A stretch of DNA of 64,000 bases. Source: Ganoderma boninense (lineage: Eukaryota; Basidiomycota; Agaricomycetes; Polyporales; Polyporaceae). Shown in pieces: positions 1 to 11,667 of this stretch; positions within the stretch are counted from its first letter, which is position 1, and each line of letters starts with the position of its first letter. The stretch is from contig CM035305.1 in NCBI GenBank assembly GCA_002900995.3, positions 186,001 through 250,000 on the forward strand. Reading direction: 5' to 3'. A model generated the notes under the pieces. The model was not told where the DNA came from. It saw only the letters and a program-made list of their open reading frames with translations, and did no database searches. Made by a program: the position numbers and the translations under genes.

Positions 1-496
1 CAACTGCGACATCATGAGGCGTGATACGGCCTATTCATTGGTGAAGATATTTAGGTACTGAGCAGGTTTGCGGAGGAAAAATATTGCGCGCACTCCTGGC
101 AGTCGCGCGGGTGGCGCGGACGTGCCACAATCGCGTTGAATGCTATCACGTGGTCCTTGTTCTGCTATCTGGGATGGCGTCGGAAAAGGCGGGTGCAGCC
201 TCATTATCGCTCCCGTTCCCTCCCTACCCCATCCCTGCCCTCGTAGAGTGTTCATATGTGTTCCCCTGCCCATGTGCGTATTTTCAGTGAATTTTGTGAA
301 TTTTATGGATATACTGATGAAGGGTACTTACCCAGCCTTCGTAACTCCCTTCTGCAACTCCGAGACCTCCGCCGCTCAACACCTGAGGGCCGCGGGGGTC
401 CAGCAACAACCATACTTCACTCGTAATGCAACATTATCTATCAAGTAATAATCTGGAAGGGGAAAACTCGTCAAACCAGTACCTACAAGCCAGAGA
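1..496. other. intergenic, no supported gene
   Basis: Only short overlapping reading frames without recognisable domains are present. The stretch should hold the promoter of the plus-strand gene that begins at 497. I see no tRNA-like A/B boxes or repeats. Confidence 0.5.
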
Positions 497-3400
497 ATGG
501 GAAGCTCACAGCGCCGCCCAAGACGCCGTAAAGGCCAGTCTTCGGTGCAACGGGCTGTCTTGACGAAGCACAACGAGGGTAGATCAGGTAGAAGGGCACA
601 GGAGGACAAGGAGAATGGTGTGGGGCCTACTCGACGAAACCTGGTCAGTATGGGTTAAACTAAGTCTCAAGGCTGTTACCTTACGAGAACCTTGTTAATG
701 ATGCTTCGCCCAGCAGGTATCTTCACACGAGCTGAAGCACACAAGGCAACTGCTCGCAGAGAAATCAGCAGAGCTTAACAAGGCGAAAGATGAATGTGCC
801 GTTCACCGGGAAGATGCGAGATCGAAGGGGCAAATCATCAACGGTCTACAAGCGCAGGTGTCCGAGCTCAAAGCCCAGCACCACAACACACGCCGACGGC
901 TCAAGCGTGCACAAGAAGCCTCTGCAAAGGCCCGTCAGAAGCTTCGTATGATGGAGAAGGAACGCGATCGCACCATTCGGTCAGAAGCGGCAGCAGTAGA
1001 GAGGGAGCGCGAGACTCGAGAGAACGCTGAGGTCTTGCTTGCACGAGGTGATGTGGTGCGATCGAGGCTCCAGGTGCGACTCTCGGCATGTTTGAAGGAG
1101 ATCCGTGCATTTCAAAAGCGCTGTAAACGATTCCCTCAGGTCCTAGCAGCTCACGCGCATCGTGCAAAGAACACACCTGCACTCTTTCGCTTGAAGATGA
1201 AGGGCGTCTACACCCCCCAAGCCCGTGCACTCGCTCGCCGCCTTGTCTGGCATGGTTGTTCTCAGAAACGGGTTGGCCAGGTCGTTCGGATGGTGGGAGA
1301 ACTGCTGGGGATCACCATAGACGGCAAGATGAGTGCGCATTTCGTACGGAGAGCCGTTGTTGAGGGCGGGGTTGCAAGCGATATACAACTGGGCTACGAG
1401 ATATCTCAGGCCGACAGTGAGTGAATGATCCAGTCGCACTAGAAAAATGGAACTTACCCTGTACAAGGTTTGACGATCAGCTCCGATGCGACATCGAATC
1501 GCCACACTGACTATATGGGTCGCCATATGGCAATCCGAGCACCCGAGTACGACCAACCTGCACAGACACCAGGATGCACATCGCTCCCCACTGCGTCAGG
1601 AGCCTCTCGACCCAATAATACACCCACCATGCCCAAGAACCGTCTTCTAGGGGTCGAGTCCTCAGTGAACCACACGAGCGAGACCCAGGTCGACGGCTGG
1701 AAGGAGAAGTTCCGTCAGATAGTCACCGCATACAACAAGTCACCGCTTGCAAAGCGGCTGGGGGTCTCACTCACCGTCGAGGATTGCGCTGTCAAACTGA
1801 AGGGGATTGGAGGTGACCACGCTGCAGATCAGCTGAAGACGGCAAGGATGCTGGAAGAGTGGAAGAGAGAGTCAACGTACCTCGTGCTTGCGTGGGACGA
1901 CCTCGGTTCCCGCTGTCCCACGAAACCCACACCGGCGCTGGAGCGACTCATGGAAGCCGCCATGACGGATGCAATCCTAGGAGCCGGAGGACCCGAGGCT
2001 TGGGCGGCGCTCCCACCTGAGGAACAGGTCTCACGTTATAGAAAGCATATCGACCGCTTGACCGTGGCCCTGGGGCAGGACCTACATGATGCTCTTGCTC
2101 CCGAGGAGCAGCGTCGGGTCGACCTATTCCTCCGACTCGGGTGTGCGATGCACAAGGAGTTGAACAGCTTCAAAGGCGGCAACGCAGCCATGATGGCAGC
2201 CTGGGCTGAACTTCCGGACGCGCCGCCACCAATTCTCCTTGCCAACAGAGAGAATGCATCCACCCTCCGAGACGTCGACACTCAGGCTCTCGCGATCCTC
2301 CTCCCTGCCGATATGCCCCTCGAAGGTTTAACCGCGGCAGAGCTCCGTGCGCTCGCGTCATCTGCGCGGGGCGGCGTCAAGGTCGCAGGCCTCGGAGGTG
2401 CGGTGTTCAACCACAAGGATGACAAGAAGGGCCAACAAGACACTTACGTGTTCTACTGGGTCGAGGTGGTCGGTTATCCCCTCCGATACCCGGATACTAG
2501 CAATGTTCGCTATTTTACCTATGGCGAAGCTGCTTCTGAGCTTCTTGTCAACCACGCGCACTACCTCCGCTTTCTCATCATAGTGCGCGATCGCAAGGAG
2601 CGGCCACGGTGGAGCCACTTGGAGGAGAACGTCGTCGCCGGTCTTCACGATGATTCAACACTCACCGAACTTGCCGCCATGGCGCTCTACGATCAGGCTG
2701 TCACGCAGCCATATCTCCGGGCTACGCGGGTCCTGCAAAATGGTCTCAAGCTCGGTCCGTACCATGATAGGCTCAAGGCGTACCTCCAGTCCATCATCAA
2801 TGACCCTGAACTCCTTCTCGGACCAGACGCGACCCCTGAGACAGGTGCCTTGGACGGAGCAGGCTGGCAGCGCCCAGAAACCATCGAAGCCGTCCACGCA
2901 ATGGCTCATCGGATGCCATATCTGAGGCATATTGTTGTAGCGTTCTTCAAGGGAGCTCTCCGGACGTGGGAGACCTTTACCAGGGAGTTCGAGAAGGGTG
3001 GCGCAATCGACAAGTGCACGGAGGCGGAGCTCGATGAGGCTTGGATCTTCTCCACTAATGACCACAACGAGGGCGCGCTCGGGTTGCTTCGTCAGTGGCT
3101 TCGCGCGAATCCGTTTGGCACCCAGCTCTATTACAACTCGCTCCAGAAGTGCGCGCAGAACGACACCGAGGCATTCATGCGCGAGCACTTCACGGAGGAG
3201 GACCACAAGCACATCCGCCAGGAGGCACGCGTGCTCGACGAAAGTGGCATGGAGGCTCTACGACGTAAGTCGCATGTAGAAGAAGCCATCGCGATTGCAG
3301 ACAAGAGGGCGCGGGAGCGGCGGGAACAGGAGGCGGCTAGGAAGGTGGCGGAGACCGAGCTCATCACCGAGCAGGCGCAGATCGAGCGGATGACGAGAGT

Positions 3401-3545
3401 TCAGCTGGAAGAGCAGCTAGAAGTTCATCGCAAACGTTTTCACGATGCTGACGTCCCGTTGAAGTCGAAGATCCCGAATCGCGCAGAGAAGCTTGAGGCG
3501 TTACTGGCGGCCGTGGAGCGGTATCGAGCGCGCGGGTCTGAATAA
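497..3545 (+). CDS. expanded Agaricomycete family protein, coiled coil plus transposase-like core (974 aa)
   Basis: Three-exon model: 497-643, 717-1416, 1468-3545, all junctions in frame. Residues 1-49 are basic. Exon 2 encodes a long Arg/Lys/Glu-rich coiled coil. The next segment, LTISSDATSNRHTDYMGRH, spans the second junction. Further on come GCAMHKELNSFKGG (near 2140-2180) and a C-terminal charged helix followed by a SAP-like stretch (about 3390-3530). I recognise this arrangement as a protein family present in many copies in mushroom genomes, without an assigned biochemical role. The SSD motif and the later C-x2-H-x2-LN motif resemble the first catalytic Asp and the C-x2-H motif of hAT-like RNase H-fold transposases, so a transposon origin is my inference. 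No terminal repeats were found around it. The acceptor at 711-716 is a CAGCAG tandem, so one Gln may be optional. The frame is intact, so the gene may be functional or recently active. Confidence 0.75.
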
Positions 3546-3732
3546 GCTATAATCAAGTCAATTCCACATTCTATAACTATACCCGATGCTCCCATATTGT
3601 ACCTACATCTACACAACTCATATATACAACAGCACAGTCATTGGAAGAAGAGGGGAGGCTGATATTGGAGGAAGACTAGGGAAGAGGCGAGATGACCAGA
3701 TTCTACGACGGCGCTTGCTGACTAAGCTGTCC

Positions 3733-5127
3733 ATGAACGCTGCAGGACTTGCCCCCCCCAGCGTCAACGCGCCCCGCGGGAATTCGAAGGCGGCAGCACA
3801 GAAGCGCGAGACACCCAAGCTTCTCCTGCGCTTCCAAGCCCCCGAGACCCTACCGCCCTCCGCGACACTGCCAGAATCCACTGGCATTGCAGCAAATGAG
3901 GATGCCCCTGTGGCCCACAACACCTCCCGTACGTCGTGGATTTCTGTTTGTTCGAGAGTAAGGTTACGGAAGCCTGATTGCGACACGTAGACCAAGCGTC
4001 TGACCAGGAGTCCGACACCGTAGTTCCCACGGACTGCGAAGCGGGGCCGTCCACCGCCAGCAGCTCTCCGATCCCTGCGGCCAAAATTCCGGCGATATCG
4101 TTCAGTGGCACTAGCAAGCCTCGCGGGTACCTGCGGAAGCGCAGCGTCGACACGTCGCCGGCCACCAATACCAATACGAGTCGACCCGCGCCTCTTCTTG
4201 ACGATGCTGCCTCGCAACCTGGTGCAGAATCTTTGGAGAGGCAGGAAGGCCGGAGGAGCGCGGGGAGGACGTGGCTCCAGCTCGCAGAAGCGTGCGTGAA
4301 CTACGTCGGGCCGTACGACGAGCTGCAGGAGGCCGAGGAGCACTCGGACGACCAGCAGGTGGAGGCCGTGCTCGCGCGGCTGGTGGCCGAGTGGCAGGCC
4401 GTCGGGCAGATGGTAAGTGTCCCTGTCCTCGTCCTCGTCCTCGTCCTCGGCTGCGGTTGTGCTCCCTCCCTCGTTCGAATTCTCGCAACTATCGATATAA
4501 GCTCACATATGGTGGCTCTAACGTAGCTCCTGGGCCTTGCTGCAGTCAACACCGCGGTGATCGGCTTCGTCAGTGGAAGCACCGTGTTCGCCATCGACGA
4601 CTTCTCGCTGGGGGCGGTGACGATCGGCGCGATCGCTGCTGGCCTCGGCATGGCGGTGGACGCGTGGTTCTTCGTCCTCTTCAGCGGAGCCGACGCCGCC
4701 AAGTTCAAGGTCAGCGTCCTACCCGCACCTACCTATCTCGCATCCTCACATTGACATTGCATCCATACAGAGGCTGGCGAAGGACGTGTACGGGACGTAC
4801 TTCTTCTTCAGCCTCGCCTGCCGGCTGCCCACGCTCCACATGTCCGTGTCCGCGCTCGCGCTCGCGCTCTTCCTCCTCTCGACGGCGTGGGCGCACTCGC
4901 CCACCACGGCGCTCGTCGCCTTCTGCGTCTTCGGCATCTTCGTGGGCTCCCAGATGCTCGCGTGTGTGCTCCGGATACGGTGCGGGCCGGTTAGGACACC
5001 GAGGCTGCGGCCGCGCCGGACGCGACGTGCTGTTCGGGCATTCTCGCATCGGCCTGTCGTGTCTTCTTCTGGGGGACTCCCCGAGAGCCCTTTGGAAATG
5101 GATGTTGTTCAGGAAGATACAGCGTAG
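3733..5127 (+). CDS. C2-less paralogue of a four-helix membrane protein (385 aa)
   Basis: Exons 3733-3928, 3991-4412, 4527-4709 and 4771-5127 join in frame. The N-terminal ~140 residues are Ser/Pro/Thr-rich and low complexity. The conserved part starts at TWLQLAEACVNYVGPYDEL. It continues with a hydrophobic hairpin (LLGLAAVNTAVIGF... and GAVTIGAIAAGLGMAVDAWFF) and then RLAKDVYGTYFFFSLACRLP with two more membrane spans. The same exon pattern and phases recur in the next gene (5962-8444), so the two are a tandem duplicate pair. This copy shows no C2 domain. I know the family as an Agaricomycete membrane protein of unknown function. A run of GTCCTC repeats sits in the intron at about 4420-4447. 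The start codon is the first ATG in the exon; a further upstream exon cannot be excluded. Confidence 0.72.
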
Positions 5128-5961
5128 TCCTGATTATTTATACCTACTTACTGTGGCAGTAAGTCATACCAAAGTACAAGCGTTGGATAAACATAAACTT
5201 GCTACGACTTGTCTTCATATAGCCCTTCCAGACCCATTGTTCAACTCCAATTCTGTTGTGTTTACGGTTGTATACATACATTGGCTCCGAAGCGTAATTG
5301 CATGGTATCGAGGGGCCTATGCGACTTGTAAGTTTCCGGGTCGAGAGCTAAGCTATCGTTTGGAAAGGGGCAAGACTCTATAAGTTCCGTTGCAGTAGGT
5401 CCCTGTTTGCTAGGGATGGCTTCTCTTAGAAAATATCGCTAGTGCTCAGTTGTAGCTTGGCTTCTCTCTGGGTTCCAACCGTCTGTGAGCGGTTCGCGGT
5501 GGGTGGTACTCCTAATAGTGTCGGCCCACTTACTACCGGAAAACGAGCTGCAGGGCGATGAGGGAGAGCATAGCCATGGCCACGGAAGGTGCGCCATGGA
5601 AGAACAGAACATTGTGTGGCAGTGTGGCTCTACCAAGTCGGAAGGCGCCAGGAGGCAGCGGGGCGATGCGTAACGGAGGCGCCTATCAATTACTTTAAGC
5701 ACTCGCCACCAGCGCAGCATGTCATCGTCCCCGACCCCCCCGTTTCCTTGTATTCACCACCGCCTCCGCCCCCCATAACTTGCCTCCTCGGGGCTGCGCT
5801 GGGTTCCTTGACTCCCACCATTATCTCGGCATCCTAGGAACCTGTCTGCTTCGCCTTGGAGCTGCCGTTTATTCACGCCTGTCTGCGCGCCCGACTATCT
5901 GAGATTTACGACATTCGAGCGGACCCTGAGAGCACGCACGCAGCGTACACAATCGTCCAAA
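5128..5961. other. intergenic spacer between the tandem membrane-protein paralogues
   Basis: No supported gene. It should contain the 3' end of the upstream gene and the promoter of the C2-containing paralogue, which begins at 5962. Pyrimidine-rich stretches precede that ATG. Confidence 0.5.
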
Positions 5962-8444
5962 ATGGCTTCTACTGCTGAGTGCGTGGGGCGCAAACGCTGT
6001 TTGGGATCTTCGCTGACCACTCTCGTCTCCCTGCTGCAGCCCGTGGCACCTCACCGGTATGTAAATGCAGTGGTTCTTTGGTTGGCTGCGGATGCGCGTG
6101 ACTGACTCGACTCGTCCTTGCGGGCCAGTTGTCCGGACGCGTGGGCTGGTGTTCGTGCGCCCGGAGAAGTCTTGGAGGCCGATCGTGTCCATCTCGGTCG
6201 TCGACAACGACCACGACCATGGATTGCCGCACGAGGTCACTCTGGGTTGTGACGGCCAGAACCCGAACTTAAAATCGGTCATTCCCGTGTGAGTGCCTCT
6301 CTGACTCGTGTAAATGCATATGCACCCCCATTCCAGACGGCCATTATCAAACTCTCGGACATCCCCGTCTTCGCCCGTACTGTATGCGCGTGTCCAGGCC
6401 TCGAGGTGTTTACCGGGGCGTGCAGCAGCAATCACCGTCGGGCTTGTTTTATGTCTGAAGCGCACCCCTTCTCACACCTGTGCTTGTTGCCTTGTTTAAC
6501 AGCCACGAGGTTAAGGCGACCACGAAGCTCGTCATCCAGGTCTTCCACCGCTCGCAGACCAAGAAGAAGCACCGCAAACGCAACCTCGTCGGCTCCGCGT
6601 CCGTCTCCTTCGGCGAGTTCCTCAACAAGCACCCCCTGCCACACCCCGGCCCGTCGACTTCGACGTCCGCCTCGCATGTCCCCCGCCCCAGCGCAAGAGC
6701 CCGACGATCGGGGGCAAGCAGCTGTACGCCGCAACGCTGACGATGCGCTTCAAGCTCCACAAGAGCGAGGCAGGTCCGTCTCAGCTCGAGTCGCCGCCTC
6801 TGTCGCCCGTGTCGGCGTCGGAGCACTACGAGACCGAGCCGCTGCTGTCCGATGCGCCTTCGTGTACGTCCTCTCCTCTTTCCAGGCCCGCATATATGCG
6901 CACGCCACTCATCCCGCCGATCCATGGACAGCATCGCGCGCGCAGTCCGAGACTCTGGTCACCAACACCCCCAACGAGACCGGAGGCGATCAGAGGCCGT
7001 GGGGCAAGCAGCCCGAACGCGACCGCCTGGACGGCACGGCGGGGCTCCGGCGGCGGCGCAAGCAGCACAAGGCGCCGCGCGTGCGCGGGTTCCACGTCGA
7101 CAGCGACTCATACGCGGAGACGTCCTCTGGGGAGGAGTCGTACTTCCCGGAGACGCCCGAGGACGAGCACTTCCCCACGATATACGAGGACGAGCCCGGG
7201 TTCAAGGTCCGGAATTCTGACGACGACGAAAATGGTGGTCATCGGTTTGGGTATGGGGAGGGGGAGGAGGGAGTGGTGTTCTCGCCGAGCGTGCTGCCGG
7301 TCCATGCAGGGGTGGAGAGCGGAAGGGCGGAGGCGTCGTTCGGGGAGCGGTGCCTGTACTGGATCTCGCCGTACGAGGAGATCCGGGAGGCGGCGGAGGG
7401 CGGGGACTGCGAGAAGGCGGAGAAGGTGCTCGCGAGGCTGCTCACGGAGTGGTACGTCGTCGGCGCGTCGGTGAGTTCCCCTCCTTCCCCTCCTGCGAAT
7501 TTCAATCGTCGCAAGCGGTCAAGTTGAGGTCCATGCTGATTGTACGCGTACTAGCTACTGGCGCTGGCCGGTATCGACGCGGCCGTGTTCGGGTTCGCGC
7601 CGGGGGGCCTGTTCGTGCTGGAGGGGTTCTCGCTGGGCGCGGTCTCCATCGGCGCCATCGCCGCAGGGCTCGGGCTCGTGTACGACGCGTGGTTCCTCGT
7701 GCTCTACAGCGGCGCGAACGGCGCCAAGTTCCTCGTACGTCCCCGTTCTCGTTTTCCTTTCCCCTCGCACCACGCTGACCGCACCATCACCGGCAGCGCA
7801 TCGCCAAGGACGTGTACAACACGTACTTCTTCTTCTCGCTGACGTGCCGCCTCCCGATCCTGTGCATGGCGCTCTCGACGGTGTCGCTGATGGCGTTCCT
7901 GCTCGCCGTCGCGTGGACCGCGTGGCCGACCGCGGTGCTCGTCATGTCCTTCGTCGCGGGCCTCCTCCTCACCAGCCAGTTCGTCGTCTTCGGCATCCAC
8001 CGCCTCGTCAACTTCGCCGTCTGGTCCGTCCGCGTCGCGTGGCGCGCCGTCGTGCGCCGCAGCGGGGCCGCGACCAGCCCCGCGTGCCCGGAGGCGCAGC
8101 TGCGCCCGCAGGGGCAGGTCGCGGAGGAACGGATTCAGAGTCAGAGTCAGAACCAGACTCAGAATCAAACTCAGAGGATTGAGATGCCCGTTCCGCACCC
8201 GCACCCGCACCCGCGCCTGAGTCCGAGTCCGAGTCCGAGCCCCGCGCCTGTGGTCGCGGCGCCGGGGTATCTCACTGCGGACCCCAAGGCGCAGGTGGCG
8301 CAGTGGACTGAGGAGGTGCGCGTGAGCGTGAGTGTTTCTTCCATCATTTTTGCGCTGCTGCGTGAGAGAGTGGTGCTGATCAGGGCTTCCTCTATGATAA
8401 TGCAGTGCGAGGTGGAGAGGGAACTCGTCGCGGCTCCCTCATAG
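5962..8444 (+). CDS. C2 domain plus four-helix membrane protein, with an apparent 1-nt frameshift (~614 aa)
   Basis: Proposed exons are 5962-5978, 6040-6056, 6129-6288, 6503-6863, 6932-7470, 7555-7734, 7797-8327 and 8406-8444. The first four encode a C2-like beta-sandwich. It begins MASTADPWHLTVVRTRGL, and the join at 6288/6503 gives VIPVHEVKATTKLVIQVFHR. An acidic Ser-rich linker follows, then the membrane module (YWISPYEEIREA..., LLALAGIDAAVFGF, RIAKDVYNTYFFFS). The tail has Gln/Ser and Pro/His/Ser repeats. Near 6645-6660 the C2 frame shifts by one base: NKHPLPHPG lies in one frame, and DFDVRLACPPPQ, an obvious continuation, in another. A GT..AG pair (6653-6699) would restore the frame but would delete that strand. 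I favour a frameshift or sequencing error. The last intron is optional, because the sequence is also open unspliced. Function is unknown; the C2 domain suggests membrane or lipid contact. Confidence 0.68.
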
Positions 8445-9738
8445 CTCGTTGACGGGGGACGTTGCCGTACGGTGATGCATTGTCTTGGAGTCTCCTCGAC
8501 GCCGTCGCGACGCCGGTTGGCCTCGGTAGTTGGATTGAATTAGATCGCAAGACAACAAAAGTGGGGGCAATAGGCTGGGCCTTCACCTTGCCTGTTGAGG
8601 GCGCCGATGTGGCCATGGCCATCGGAATCAACAAGAATCAACATTGGGGTTGCGGCTTGCATCCGCGCATCACAATGCCGAGATGCGAGTTTGACATTGT
8701 CCACCTCGTCGGGCACACGCACAGTAACATATGTATGGTCCATGTGTCTGTACTTACTTACATGCTGTTGTAGCATCTTGTCATACATAATCAGCAGATG
8801 CTGCACCGAAGTTACGCGACAATTAACTGCAAGTGGAAGCAGCGAGGATTCCCGCCTGGACCATCGTGCTGTACCCAATTCATAAAAATAAAACTACAAA
8901 CGTCACTTTCCTGCGGCACAGTTCTCGGCCTCTAGATGTGTTCTCCGACCTCCGCTCTAAGTGCGCAAACATGACTGCAGATTCATCAAGCTCGCCTCCG
9001 TTTACGTAGAATGTCGACCGTCTCTCAATCACGTCAACCGTAATAGCATTCTGACACTGGTAACACCGTACGACTCGTGTTCTGTTTGTTACTCACATGT
9101 GTACTCCGCCATTCCAGAGCCACGACAGTCGCCTAAAACTCCATATGATGTCAACTGGGGTGATGATTGGAGATATCGATAGCCGCAGCGTTAGCTGTGT
9201 GGTTCGCTCTTGTCAGAACTAGCACTGTGTCGAAAATAGACACGGGCTTCTCCTACTCGCCTTTCACCCGTTACGAATTCCTACGGTACGAACCGGCCGC
9301 TCGTAAACGTCATCGTCGGGCGTCGAGACCCAGCCTTGGGAGTGGAAATATTAATTGGAGGAACTAGCAGCGCTGTGGCTGCATGCGGTTACCATCTCGA
9401 CCGGGGCAGAGATGGGCATGGTATGGGTGCCACTCGCATTCTCATTGGGGAACGAGGGTCAGGATATTTCGAGGTGTTCATGAGAAGACATTGAGGATGA
9501 GAGGGAATACAGTATCGAGAGGGATCTGCGGGACATGGGTGGTCGGCTGTGGTCGGTGGAAATGACGGAGGCCGCGGGCGGCTGTGGGACGCTGGTGTTC
9601 TCAGCCTCGAGGGCAGCCTCCGACCCGCGTCTCCATTCATCGTCTTTCTCCGCTCTCCTCCTCCTCTCCGTCCTCTCTTCGGCGCTCTGGGCTCCCCTCC
9701 CTCCTCCTCGTCCTCCTCCCTGTGCCTCCTCCCTCACC
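8445..9738. other. intergenic region upstream of SKT5
   Basis: No domain-bearing reading frame is visible. The region just before 9739 is very pyrimidine-rich, a usual fungal promoter or leader feature. It probably holds the regulatory region of the Skt5-like gene. Confidence 0.5.
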
Positions 9739-11667
9739 ATGTATGCTCAGCCTCAAGCACGGCAGTCAACAACAAACTACGATCCTGACTACGACCAGCA
9801 CCGTCCATCTCCGCCTCAGGAACCCATACCCAATGGCCGGCCTCCATCCCAGTACTCGGCGTTCCCCCAGCATCGCCAGTCGCAATATAACCAGTACGAC
9901 GATGGGCCCTACGACGGAGACGGAGACGACTTCTACCAGTCGCAATCGCCGTACGAACAGCCTTACGCCGCCAGGTCTGTCGCCACCCAGTCCGTCCGCG
10001 CTCCCTCCCCGCCGCCTTCAGGCCCGATCCTCGACCACTCGCACCTGCGCCCAGGGAACCAGGCCGCGCTGCTGTCGCACGAGCGCACGCTCGAGCTGTA
10101 CCGCGCGAACGCGAAGAAGACGCAGGACCCAGATCTCCAATTCGAGTTCGCCGTGTTCATGATCGACGCCTCCAAGACGATGCCCATCCCCGTGCAGACC
10201 CCGGGGAACGTCATGGACGTCGAGAAGGCGGTCGCGAAGCGCGACGACCTCGTGCACGAGGCCATGGCCCTCCTCAAGCGCCTCGCCGACCGCGGCCACA
10301 TGCCCGCCCAGTACTTCCTCGCGGACTGCTACGCGAACGGCATCGGGACGCACAAGAGCCGCCAGGACTTCGACCGCGCCTTCCCGCTCTTCATCCTCGC
10401 CGCCAAGCACGGCCACCCGGACGCGTCCTACCGCGCAGGGACGTGCTGCGAGAACGGCTGGGGGTGCCGCCGCGAGTCCGCCAAGGCGATCCAGTTCTAC
10501 AAGAAGGCGGCGGCCGCGGGCCACCCGGGCGCGCTGTACCGCCTGGGCATCGCGGAGCTCAACGGCGAGCTGGGGCTGTCGAAGAGCCCGAAGGAGGGGG
10601 TCAAGTACCTGAAACGCTCGGCCGAACAGGCGACGGCCGAGTTCCCGCACGCGCTGCACGAGCTCGCGCTCCTGCACGAGCGCGGCATCGACAACGTGCT
10701 CTTCGTCGACTACGAGTACGCCGCGGAGCTCCTCGCGCAGGCGGCGGAGCTCGGGTACGCGCCCAGTGCGTACCGGCTGGGGGAGTGCTACGAGTACGGC
10801 AAGATGGGCTGCCCGCAGGACCCCGCGCTCTCGATACATTACTACGTGCGTGTTTCTCGCTTGCACGGCGACGTCGTGCGCGCTCTCTGATACGGTTCCC
10901 CTCCATCCCTTCTGTCTCTTGCAGAACATCGCGGCGCAGCAGGACCACCGCGACGCGTGCTTCGCGCTCACGGCGTGGTACCTCGTGGGCTCGCCAGGCG
11001 TCCTCCCGCAATCGGACACGGAGGCGTACCTCTGGGCCCTCAAGGCGGCGGAGGCGGGGCTCGTCAAGGCCATGTACGCCGTCGGGTACTTCCTCGAGGT
11101 CGGCATCGGCACCGAGCCGAACATGCAGCAGTGCGTAGCGTATTTCTTATTTCTACTTCCCTTTTTCTTTTCTTTTCGCCCGCCGCCCTCTCCCTCCCGC
11201 ACCCCGATTTTGCGCCCTCCCTCGCTCCCGTCCGATCGTCCGAGAGAAGCCTCTGAGAGGCCTATTTTTGTCGCGGCGCTCGGGCGGCGAACCTCTGACA
11301 TCATCACCATCCATCGGTTCCGCCGTCCGCCACCCTCCGAGCGTTCGCGAGTTGATGTCGCGCGTTATCTATTTCCGTTGACCGCCAAACCGTCAGTCGC
11401 TGACCGCTCTCCCTCCCTCTTCCCCCCTTCTCCCTTCCTTCCATATGCACGCTGCACAGGGCGATACAGTGGTACAAACGCGCGGCGGAGCAGGGCGACA
11501 AGCGCGCGTCGCAGCGGCTCAAGGGCCCGCAGAACACCGCGATGGTCGCGCCGGGGGGCCCCGGCTCCGTCCTGCACCGGAACGAGCTCAACGGGAGCGG
11601 GGACCTCTCGTCGTTGGCGGGCGGCGGCGGAAAGGGCGCGAAGGACAAGGACTGCGTCGTCATGTGA
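9739..11667 (+). CDS. SKT5: chitin synthase activator, Sel1-repeat protein with CaaX box (506 aa)
   Basis: Exons 9739-10845, 10925-11130 and 11460-11667 join in frame. Residues 1-115 are Pro/Gln/Tyr-rich and disordered. From about residue 175 there is an array of Sel1/TPR-like repeats, for example MPAQYFLADCYANGIGT, DASYRAGTCCENGWG, GALYRLGIAELNG, APSAYRLGECYEYG and KAMYAVGYFLEVGIGTE, with a last one beginning AIQWYKRAAEQG. The protein ends in CVVM, a CaaX farnesylation signal as found in yeast Skt5/Chs4. In yeast this family recruits and activates chitin synthase III at the plasma membrane; the same role is inferred here. The second intron, 329 nt and strongly pyrimidine-rich, is long for this genome. 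No broken motif was seen. Confidence 0.9.

Noticed and set aside
6287..6407. An extra exon (TAIIKLSDIPVFAR) in the C2-containing gene
   Set aside because: It needs a poor donor on both sides. Direct joining of 6288 to 6503 uses a GTGAGT donor and restores the C2 pattern.
10018..11310. 430-codon minus-strand reading frame opposite the Skt5-like gene
   Set aside because: Arises from GC-rich codon bias on the true plus-strand gene; no domains and it crosses the real introns.
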